From Spirochaetaceae bacterium (GTDB lineage: Bacteria > Spirochaetota > Spirochaetia > Treponematales > Breznakiellaceae), in assembly GCA_031265025.1 (NCBI GenBank), contig JAISDF010000104.1, positions 1-18,141 on the forward strand: a stretch of DNA of 18,141 nucleotides, in the 5' to 3' direction. The notes under the pieces are model-generated. The model saw only the letters and a list, made by a program, of their open reading frames with translations. It did no database searches and was not told the DNA's origin. Shown here piece after piece: positions 7,629 to 15,285 of the stretch; within the stretch, counting starts at the first letter, position 1; each line of letters starts with the position of its first letter. Made by a program: the position numbers and the translations under genes.

Positions 7629-7671
7629 GATCTCCCCTGTATCTTGGTATGGTTCTTTTTGTTTTTCCGAT

Positions 7672-7677
7672 TATAAT
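7672..7677 (+). promoter_or_regulatory. Candidate -10 box for the tamB-bamA-skp-mutS run
   Basis: A perfect TATAAT lies in the AT-rich gap between tmk and the tamB-like gene, 60 bases before the chosen GTG. No good -35 hexamer is found at 16-18 bases; TTGGTA (7644-7649) is 22 bases away. The surrounding ATTATAAT is self-complementary, so the same place also reads as a -10 element toward tmk. Confidence 0.4.
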
Positions 7678-7737
7678 ATAAAGGATAAAGAATACGGAAG
7701 AGAACCGAACTTGTTTCAGATTAAAGGCGGGAAAGGC

Positions 7738-10700
7738 GTGAATTCTTCGGGAAACAGTGCCGCCGGTCTTCCCGGAGGAGTATACCGGGCAGTCAAGACC
7801 GGTATAGAAGCGCTTGTTTTTATTGGTATAGTCATTCTCACCTCGGTTCTGCTCAGCCCTCTCAGGAATTCTGTACAGCAGCGCATGACCGCCCTGAGGG
7901 ACGCGCTGATACGGAGCGGCGAGGATTATTTGGGTTGTTCCATATTATATGAATCCATGGGTCCCTCGATTTTCGGCATCCTTGATCTCCGTTCCGTACA
8001 GATACAGGGCCAGGGCGAACCGGTTTTGAGCGTCGCGCGGCTCCGTCTTTCCTATTCCCTTTGGGACCTTCTCCGGGGCAGGCCCCTTGATTCCCTCAGG
8101 TCCATAAGCCTCGACGCTCCGTCCCTTGTCATTGACAGGGCCGTTGATCCGGGCTTTTGGGAGAAAATTATGCCTGGGGATTCTTCCCCGGAAGATGAAG
8201 GAGAGGCCCAGGTCAGGGGACAGGGCTTTTTTCTTGACGTCATGGAATCCCTGCCCCAGAATGTACGGATCAGGGTCAGGCGGGGCAGGGTGTCGTACAG
8301 GGCTGAACATAACCTTGCCCTGGAAGATCTGTCCTTTGACGGCCGTGTCAGGGACAGGCGCGTCATACTGGACGGCCGCTGGAACGGCGGCGGGGTCGTT
8401 GATCTTCCGGGCGTCAGTCCTTTCACCGTGGGCATGACCGGGATCATCACCGGGGAACTGGCCGTTGATCTTCGCTCGGGGAATCTTAACCTGCGCGTTC
8501 CCTCGCTGCGGGGAGACCGCTTTTCCGCCCGCGCGCTTACGGTAAACCTCGCCGTTACGGAAAGCGGGTTTGAACTGCGGAAAATTCAGGACAGGCTGCC
8601 CTTTGATCTTTACGCGGCATACGACCGCGCGTCGGGGGCCCTTGAGGGCGAGTTCAGGGCGGAAAATTTTTCCCCTGACCAGATACTTTCCTTTAGCGGG
8701 GACTGGGCGCAGTACCGGAACTTGCTTGCCCTGCGCACGTCGGGGTCGGCCTCGATCAAAACAGGCGGGGAAGGCCTTGCCTATGCGGTCAAACTTTCCG
8801 GTACGGTTCCCGGCCAGGCCGCCGGGGGAAGAACGTCCTTTGTCATTGACGGTGACGGCGACGGGAAGGGGGTGAGGGTCAGGGCCCTTGAGTTTACCCT
8901 TCCCCAGGGTTCTTTTGCCTTTTCGGGCGCCGTGGCGTTCAGGCCCCTGGCGCTTGACGGCAGGATGTCGGTGGCCGGACTGAGCCTTTCGGGGCAGAGC
9001 GGCATCAGCGGGGATCTTAGCTTCAGCACCTATGACGGGGACATCAATCTTTTCGGGGAAAGCGTATCCCTGGGACCGGTGCTGCTTTCGGCCCTGGACG
9101 CCAGGATAAGCCCCTCGGCGGACAGCCTTTTGTTTGAGGCTTCGGCCCTCAGATTCAGGGACATGGAGTCCTATGAGGACGTGCGGCTTTCGAGAATAGA
9201 TCTTGACGGTTCCTATGATTTTAACCCCCGGCAGCTTCAGGCTTCCCTTTCCGTGGATTCTTTTTCCCTGGGGGATATGGCGGAGCTGGCAAAGCCCTTT
9301 ACCGGCCTGCCCGAAACGCCCGGTTTCCTGGACGGAGCCTTAAACGATATTTCCCTGACTACCGAGATTTTTCTTACCACCGACTTTGAGCATTTTTCCT
9401 ATAATGTTCCCCGCTTTGTAAGCGCCTACGAGGGCAGGGATATTCTTGCCTTCCTGGCCATTTCCGGCACCGACAGGAGGCTTGAGTTTTCCGACGGGAT
9501 GGTCATCTGGTCCGGGGGAAGGGTGGAGACTTCGGGCTTCGCCGACTTTTCCAATATCCAGGATATTTCTTTTTCATTCCAGGCTTCGTACAATGACCGC
9601 GTACACCAGATATCGGACAATGACCTGACCTATTATTTTGAAGGGCTTTTTCTTGACCAGCGCAGCCTCAGCATCCAGGGTTCCTACGATTTCTCCCTCA
9701 ATCTTTCCCTGACCGGTTCCGGTTCCTGTTCGGGGTATGTTGAGGCCGGCGGCATTCCCATTCCGTCGGGAACCCGGAACGCGCGGTTTTACCTCATGAG
9801 TTTTTTCCGCTGGGATTCCCGTGAGTCCTGGTCCGTTGAGCTTGACCGTTTTGAGCTTCTGGATCTCTACACGCCCGGGTCCTCAGGCTCCCGGATATGG
9901 ATACAGGGTGTCGCCGACCAGCGGGGGGCAAATTTTCCCCAGCTTTACTTTGACGACGGCAGGGGCGCCCTCCAGGGCAGAATTGCCGCAAACTGGACGA
10001 GCGACTTTTCCAGTATCCGGGGGAACGCAAGTCTCTTGAGTTCAGACGGCAATGAACGGTACCAGGGGGAAATGCAGTACGACGGCGGGGCTCTGGATCT
10101 CAGGTTCTACGGTTCCCGCGTACAGATTTCCCGGTTCATCGTCAATTCCTACAATATTCTCGCGACCGGGGAAATCAGGATAAACCGGGTCAGGGAAGGC
10201 GCTTTCCAGGCGAATATGGTACTGTCGTCCCTCTCGGCCCAGGTGGGGAACAATGCCCTTGCCCTGTCCGCCAGGGCCTCCCTGGACCAGGATGAGTTTG
10301 CCGTTGAGAACGTACAGCTTCTCTGGGGAGGGCTCCAGGCCCAGCTTCCCGAACTGGTGCTCAACAGGCTTGATTCGGTTATGCGCTCCAGGCTGGAAGT
10401 CTCGGGCCTTGCCTTTGGCCGTACAGTGGAGTTTTCCGCCAGGGCCGGAGGGAGTTTTGAGCCTGTCTCTTCCTGGCTGGAAGCGGGCCGCATGCTGCGG
10501 TCCTGCAGCGCCGTCCTCACCGTTGAAAAGGCCAGGCTTGACGCCATTGAGTCAAAGGAACCTTTCAGCTTTGATTTTTCCCGCGAGGCCTCCAGCACCT
10601 CCCTTTACGGAGGACCCGGCAACATGGTTCGTCTGCAAATTTCCGATAGCGGGGACTTTTACGCCGCCCTTTCCAATCCCTCTCCCATACAGGGCGCGCT

Positions 10701-12183
10701 GATAGGGAGCTTTAAGGATGAAGGAAAAACAATTGACGCCCATACCTCGAATCTCTATGTGGATCTCAGTTCCCTGTGGCGCTTCATACCCCGCCGGGAT
10801 ATAGTGGATTTTCCCGGCGGCTTTATAAACGCCGATCTCCGTATTGACGGCCCGGTGGAAGACCCCGGCTTTTACGGCAGCGCCAGGGCAAACAGCGTGA
10901 GGATACGGCTGCCCGGCTATCTGCCCGAGGACATAGGCCCCGTGGTCCTGAACCTGGAATTTAACGCCAATGAGATGCATTTTGACCCGGTTTCCGCCCC
11001 GGTAGGACCGGGCCGCGGCATGGTCTCGGGCAGTTGTCTTTTTGAACACTGGCTGCCGGGGATATTCAATATTGATATAGATGTCCCCCGGGAAACCCCC
11101 ATACCCTACGGTTTTAATATCGCGGGGTTCATAACCCGGGGGCTTGCCTCGGGATTGCTCAGGCTCGGCCTTGACGGGCAGGTTTTTTTCCTGGACGGTA
11201 AACTTACCGCCCAGGATACCATGATAACCATGGAAAGGGAAGAAAACCAAGGCGACGCCCCGGAAGGCCCGGAAAGCCCGGACGGGGACGACGGGATAAG
11301 CTTCGTTTCAAACTTTACCGTGGTTTCGGGCCGCAAGGTGGAATTTGTCTGGCCTTCCGAAGACTTTCCGGTGATTCAGGCCTATGCGGACATGGGGGAC
11401 ACGATAGTCATCAGCAGCGACTCCTCAACGAACCGTTTTAGCGTTACCGGCGACGTATCCCTGAGGAGCGGGGAGGTATTTTACTTTCAGCGGAGTTTCT
11501 ATATACGGGAAGGTATACTCAGTTTGAACGAAAATGAGGACAAATTCGACCCCCTTCTTTCGGCCAGGGCGGAAATCCGCGACCGTAACGACGAGGGGCC
11601 GGTTACCATTGCCATGATCATTGACCATGCCCCCCTAAGTTCCTTTACCCCCCGCTTTGAATCCAATCCGCCCCTTTCCCAGATGGAAATTGTTTCCCTT
11701 TTGGGCCAGAATCTTACCGGAACGACGGGAAACGAAAATACCGGCCGCATGCTGGCCCTCAGCACCACCGATCTTTTTGTCCAGTCCAGGGTAATACGGC
11801 GCTTTGAGCGGGGGGTCCGTAACTTCCTGAACCTTGACATGTTTTCCATACGTACCAGGGTTTTGCAGAACGCGGTGATGCGGATAACCGGGCTCGATGA
11901 TCCGGTGGACGGCGGGTCCGAGTTCGGAAACTATTTTGACGGCACGACGATTTCTTTCGGCAAGTACATAGGGGCCGATATGTTCTTTCAGACCATGCTG
12001 TCGGTGCGGTATGATCCTGTAAAAGCCAATAGCTCCACCGGGGGGCTTAAAATAGAACCCGATATTAGTATAGAATGGCGTGGGCCCCTGTTTAATATTC
12101 AGTGGAATTTAGTGCCCCAACATCCTGAAAATCTGTTCATAGATGACCTTTCCTTTACCCTGAACTGGAAATGGTCCTTTTGA
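7738..12183 (+). CDS. tamB: TamB-like translocation and assembly module protein (AsmA/DUF490 family)
   Basis: TamB-family proteins are anchored in the inner membrane and span the periplasm as a long beta-groove, aiding outer-membrane protein assembly and probably lipid transport. The product is 1481 residues from GTG 7738. It has a short cytoplasmic N-terminus, one membrane anchor (about 22-41, ALVFIGIVILTSVLL), then over 1000 residues of repetitive strand-forming sequence, and a C-terminal TamB domain (about 1100-1481). Recognisable C-terminal parts are RKVEFVWPSEDFPVIQAYAD, the NRFSVTGDVSLRSGEVFYF turn, PLSQMEIVSLLGQNLTG and the ending LSFTLNWKWSF, which looks like a barrel-type beta signal. 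An acidic, proline-rich insert (EGPESPDGDDG) lies near 1167-1188. The start is uncertain: TTG 7711 with GGAAGAG upstream would add nine residues, and longer versions would overlap tmk. It lies 13 bases before bamA. No TamA is seen, so BamA is the likely partner, as reported for the Borrelia orthologue. Confidence 0.9.
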   Translation: MNSSGNSAAGLPGGVYRAVKTGIEALVFIGIVILTSVLLSPLRNSVQQRMTALRDALIRSGEDYLGCSILYESMGPSIFGILDLRSVQIQGQGEPVLSVARLRLSYSLWDLLRGRPLDSLRSISLDAPSLVIDRAVDPGFWEKIMPGDSSPEDEGEAQVRGQGFFLDVMESLPQNVRIRVRRGRVSYRAEHNLALEDLSFDGRVRDRRVILDGRWNGGGVVDLPGVSPFTVGMTGIITGELAVDLRSGNLNLRVPSLRGDRFSARALTVNLAVTESGFELRKIQDRLPFDLYAAYDRASGALEGEFRAENFSPDQILSFSGDWAQYRNLLALRTSGSASIKTGGEGLAYAVKLSGTVPGQAAGGRTSFVIDGDGDGKGVRVRALEFTLPQGSFAFSGAVAFRPLALDGRMSVAGLSLSGQSGISGDLSFSTYDGDINLFGESVSLGPVLLSALDARISPSADSLLFEASALRFRDMESYEDVRLSRIDLDGSYDFNPRQLQASLSVDSFSLGDMAELAKPFTGLPETPGFLDGALNDISLTTEIFLTTDFEHFSYNVPRFVSAYEGRDILAFLAISGTDRRLEFSDGMVIWSGGRVETSGFADFSNIQDISFSFQASYNDRVHQISDNDLTYYFEGLFLDQRSLSIQGSYDFSLNLSLTGSGSCSGYVEAGGIPIPSGTRNARFYLMSFFRWDSRESWSVELDRFELLDLYTPGSSGSRIWIQGVADQRGANFPQLYFDDGRGALQGRIAANWTSDFSSIRGNASLLSSDGNERYQGEMQYDGGALDLRFYGSRVQISRFIVNSYNILATGEIRINRVREGAFQANMVLSSLSAQVGNNALALSARASLDQDEFAVENVQLLWGGLQAQLPELVLNRLDSVMRSRLEVSGLAFGRTVEFSARAGGSFEPVSSWLEAGRMLRSCSAVLTVEKARLDAIESKEPFSFDFSREASSTSLYGGPGNMVRLQISDSGDFYAALSNPSPIQGALIGSFKDEGKTIDAHTSNLYVDLSSLWRFIPRRDIVDFPGGFINADLRIDGPVEDPGFYGSARANSVRIRLPGYLPEDIGPVVLNLEFNANEMHFDPVSAPVGPGRGMVSGSCLFEHWLPGIFNIDIDVPRETPIPYGFNIAGFITRGLASGLLRLGLDGQVFFLDGKLTAQDTMITMEREENQGDAPEGPESPDGDDGISFVSNFTVVSGRKVEFVWPSEDFPVIQAYADMGDTIVISSDSSTNRFSVTGDVSLRSGEVFYFQRSFYIREGILSLNENEDKFDPLLSARAEIRDRNDEGPVTIAMIIDHAPLSSFTPRFESNPPLSQMEIVSLLGQNLTGTTGNENTGRMLALSTTDLFVQSRVIRRFERGVRNFLNLDMFSIRTRVLQNAVMRITGLDDPVDGGSEFGNYFDGTTISFGKYIGADMFFQTMLSVRYDPVKANSSTGGLKIEPDISIEWRGPLFNIQWNLVPQHPENLFIDDLSFTLNWKWSF

Positions 12184-12196
12184 CAGGGGAGTGTAG

Positions 12197-14689
12197 ATGC
12201 GCGTACGATTAGTAGTTTGTTTCTTTTTTGTCTCGGTTTTTTCTTCTTTTGCCCAGAATGCCCCAGACTGGTACCAGGGCAAACGTATCAGGGATATTGT
12301 CTTTGAAGGGCTGAAAAACGTGAAAAGCGGCGATCTTGACGCCGTGATCGAAAACTACCGGGGACTTCCGTTTACCGACGACCTTTTCTGGGACCTCCAG
12401 GGAAGGCTTTATGCCCTGGAATATTTTGATCTTATATCCCCGACGGCGGTTCCCGCCGCCGGAGGCGCCGAGGTAATTCTCAGATTTACCGTTGTTGAGC
12501 GGCCCATTATTTCCCGCGTCAATTTTGTGGGCAATAACGGCATACGGCGCAACGAACTTCTGGATGTGGTTTCCCTCAAGGTCAACGATGTGGTAAACCA
12601 GCTCAAACTCAGGGTGGATGAGGGCGCCCTGCGGAACAAGTACCTCGAAAAGGGCTATCCCGACGTGCGGATACGTTCCGATACCCAGACCGCCGGGGAC
12701 GGTTCGGTGATTGTGTCGTTCTATATTACCGAAGGACGGCGCATAACCATTTCAGGCTTCCGTTTTGAGGGGAACGCGGTTTTTTCCGACCGCGTCCTCA
12801 GGGGCGAGTTGAGCCTCAAGCGCAAGGGCCTGTTCAATGACGGCGCCTTCCAGGAAGCCAAACTCATCGCGGACAGGGCCGCCCTGGTACAGTACTACCG
12901 GGACAGGGGCTATCTGGACGCCGAGCTTATTGACGCTGTCCAGGATATACAGACCGACGACAAGGGCAATAACACCATGGTCATCACCTTCAGGCTCTAT
13001 GAAGGAAGGATGTATACCTTTACCGGCATTGAATTTTCGGGGAACGAAATTTTCCCCACGGACCAGCTTAAAAAACTGGTGTTTTCCCAGCCGGGCAAGG
13101 TGGCCAATGCCCGGCAGATAGAATCGGATCTCCAGAGAGTCGCCGATTTGTATTACGAAAACGGCTATATCTTCAATACCATAAACCGTGACGAAGAGAG
13201 GGACAGCGAGGCGGGAACGGTTTCCTATACGGTAAGCATCATTGAGCGGGGCAGGGCCTATATAGAAAATATCATTGTCCGGGGCAATAAAAAAACCAGG
13301 GACGAAGTCATACTCAGGGAGATACCCCTTGAGGAAGGGGACGTGTTCTCCAAGGCCAAGGTCATGGACGCCCTGCGCAACCTCTATAACCTCCAGTATT
13401 TTTCCATGGTCGCCCCGGAAACTCCCCCCGGCAGCGTGGACAGCCTCATGAACCTTGTGTTTACCGTTGAGGAGCAGCCTACCACGGATATACAGCTCGG
13501 GCTGACTTTTTCCGGGTCGTCCGATCCTGACACGGTTCCCATATCGGGAATTTTCAAGTGGAATGACCGGAATTTCATGGGTTACGGCAATATGCTGGGC
13601 GCCGAACTCAGCGTGTCCCCGGACTCCCAGTACGGGACCCTTACCTACACCCACCGCTGGATATTCGGCCTCCCCCTGGACGGCGGCTTTGACTTTACCC
13701 TGCGCCACTCGATACGTTCCTCGGCGATGGACAATTACGCGCCCTTCTTCAACGGCGATGAGGACAGGGCTTTCCCCGACGGCTTTGCCGATTACGACAG
13801 TTACCTTGACGCCAACAAGATTCCCCCTGATGAATATCTCATGGACTATACCCAGTGGAGCATGTCTCTCGGATTTTCGACAGGCTACCGTTTTTCCACC
13901 TTCCTGGGAAATCTTTCCGTAGGCGGCGGCCTCAGGACCGGGCTGGTGCTCAACACCTATGACGAGAACCTGTACCGGCCCTTTGAGCCCACCCTGCGGG
14001 ACCGAAACAACCAGTGGACTCCGGCAAACTCGTTTTCTACCTCGGTGGCCCTGGACCAGAGGGACATTTACTACGATCCTTCGCGGGGCTATTACGGGGT
14101 GCAGCGCGTCGGCTTCTACGGCCTTTTGCCCATGGAGCGGGAACACTACATCAGGACCGATTCCAAGCTGGAGTGGTTTCATACCCTCCTGAACATACCG
14201 ATAACCGAAAAGTATTCGTTCAAAATGGTGTTCGGCATACATTCGGGCATGTCTTTCATACTGCCCCAGTTCTTCCAGGATAAACCGATTATAGACACAG
14301 CCAACCAGCTTTCCGTGGACGGTATGTTTGTGGGCCGGGGCTGGGTGAACAAGTACCGTGAACGGGGCAACGCCCTGTGGGAAAACTGGATGGAACTCCG
14401 CATGCCCATTGTTCCGGGTATTCTTGCCCTTGACGGGTTCTTTGACGCCGCGGTGAAGAAGGATACCCCCTATGAGATGTTCAACAATCTCAAGATAGAG
14501 GACATGCTCTTCAGCCTTGGGGCCGGTTTCCGTTTTGCCATACCCCAGTTTCCCTTCCGCTTTATTTTTGCCAAGCGTTTTGTGATCAAGGACGGCCATA
14601 TAGACTGGCAGACCGGCAGTATATGGCAGAACGGCGATCCGGGTTCGGGTATAGATTTTGTAATATCCTTTGCCGTTTCTACATATTAG
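12197..14689 (+). CDS. bamA: Outer-membrane assembly factor BamA (Omp85)
   Basis: BamA is the central beta-barrel of the BAM complex that folds outer-membrane proteins into the outer membrane. The product is 830 residues, close to the T. pallidum protein. A signal peptide (VVCFFFVSVFSSFAQ, about 1-20) precedes five POTRA domains at about 28-103, 104-182, 183-273, 274-352 and 354-430. Each begins with a strand like VFEGLKN, VNFVGNN, FRFEGNA, IEFSGNE and IIVRGNK. The rest is a 16-strand-type barrel with KWNDRNFMGYGN at its start. The conserved loop-6 VRGF/Y motif is VGRGW (712-716), keeping the Arg but with Trp in place of the aromatic Phe/Tyr and an extra Gly. The protein ends in FAVSTY, a beta signal with terminal Tyr instead of the usual Phe. 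AGGGGAG sits a few bases before the ATG. Its place between tamB and skp suggests co-expression. Confidence 0.97.
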   Translation: MRVRLVVCFFFVSVFSSFAQNAPDWYQGKRIRDIVFEGLKNVKSGDLDAVIENYRGLPFTDDLFWDLQGRLYALEYFDLISPTAVPAAGGAEVILRFTVVERPIISRVNFVGNNGIRRNELLDVVSLKVNDVVNQLKLRVDEGALRNKYLEKGYPDVRIRSDTQTAGDGSVIVSFYITEGRRITISGFRFEGNAVFSDRVLRGELSLKRKGLFNDGAFQEAKLIADRAALVQYYRDRGYLDAELIDAVQDIQTDDKGNNTMVITFRLYEGRMYTFTGIEFSGNEIFPTDQLKKLVFSQPGKVANARQIESDLQRVADLYYENGYIFNTINRDEERDSEAGTVSYTVSIIERGRAYIENIIVRGNKKTRDEVILREIPLEEGDVFSKAKVMDALRNLYNLQYFSMVAPETPPGSVDSLMNLVFTVEEQPTTDIQLGLTFSGSSDPDTVPISGIFKWNDRNFMGYGNMLGAELSVSPDSQYGTLTYTHRWIFGLPLDGGFDFTLRHSIRSSAMDNYAPFFNGDEDRAFPDGFADYDSYLDANKIPPDEYLMDYTQWSMSLGFSTGYRFSTFLGNLSVGGGLRTGLVLNTYDENLYRPFEPTLRDRNNQWTPANSFSTSVALDQRDIYYDPSRGYYGVQRVGFYGLLPMEREHYIRTDSKLEWFHTLLNIPITEKYSFKMVFGIHSGMSFILPQFFQDKPIIDTANQLSVDGMFVGRGWVNKYRERGNALWENWMELRMPIVPGILALDGFFDAAVKKDTPYEMFNNLKIEDMLFSLGAGFRFAIPQFPFRFIFAKRFVIKDGHIDWQTGSIWQNGDPGSGIDFVISFAVSTY

Positions 14690-14711
14690 GCGTTTGCTTA
14701 GGAGTTTTGGA

Positions 14712-15242
14712 ATGAAAAAGAATTGCGCCGTATGCGCGCTGCTTCTCTTTGCCGGGGTCTTTGCCGGCGCCCAGCAGCAGCTTACCCGTTTCGCGGTGGT
14801 TGACCTTCCCAGGGTGTATACCTCGTTCTTCCGGGATTCCCGGGCGGTGCGGGATTACGAAGAAAGAAGCGCCAGGGTTCAGGCTGAGGTTGACCGCATG
14901 AACCAGGAGATACAGAACCTGAGAAGCTCCTATGTGGACGCGGAGGCCCAGGGGGACAGGGAACGGGCGCTGAGGCTCGAAAGCGAGATGTACCGCAAAT
15001 CGGAATTTTTACGGGAATATTACCAGGCCAAAACCGCCGAACTGGAGGACCAAAGACGGCGGCTTGCCCAGTCCAACAGTTTTCTCCAGCAGGTAATGGA
15101 CGAGATACGCTTTATCGCCGAGAGCGAGGGGTACAGCATGGTTCTCAACCTCAAGGAGAATACGGGAATCATCTGGTACAGTCCCACAGTGGATATTACC
15201 GAAAAGGTAATCCAGAATCTTCGCAGCAAGGCTGGTCGCTGA
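14712..15242 (+). CDS. skp: Skp/OmpH-family periplasmic chaperone
   Basis: Skp trimers hold unfolded outer-membrane proteins in the periplasm on their way to BamA. The product is 176 residues. A signal peptide (CAVCALLLFAGVFAGAQ, about 4-21) is followed by the conserved first strand RFAVVDLPRVY (about 26-36). A long charged coiled-coil hairpin follows at about 45-130 (EERSARVQAEVDRMNQEI, RRRLAQSNSFLQQVMDEI). The closing strands are SMVLNLKENTGIIWYSP and the helix DITEKVIQNLRS, the standard OmpH/Skp arrangement. ATG 14712 is clear: AGGAG at 14700-14704 lies seven bases upstream. An ATG at 14670 overlaps bamA and would spoil the signal peptide. It lies 22 bases after bamA and is probably in the same transcript. 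Confidence 0.95.
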   Translation: MKKNCAVCALLLFAGVFAGAQQQLTRFAVVDLPRVYTSFFRDSRAVRDYEERSARVQAEVDRMNQEIQNLRSSYVDAEAQGDRERALRLESEMYRKSEFLREYYQAKTAELEDQRRRLAQSNSFLQQVMDEIRFIAESEGYSMVLNLKENTGIIWYSPTVDITEKVIQNLRSKAGR

Positions 15243-15285
15243 ACCGCCTTTTATGTAAAGGGGGGAGGGTATCGCCGGCACAGAG

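Noticed and set aside
7570..7737. Extended N-terminus for the tamB-like gene starting at GTG 7570
   Set aside because: It would overlap the well-supported tmk start and its ribosome site on the other strand, and the added residues look unlike a membrane-protein N-terminus.
12752..14599. A 615-codon minus-strand open frame opposite bamA
   Set aside because: It mirrors the bamA coding frame in G+C-rich DNA. The translation is rich in His, Gly and Val without domain features, while bamA on the other strand is unmistakable.
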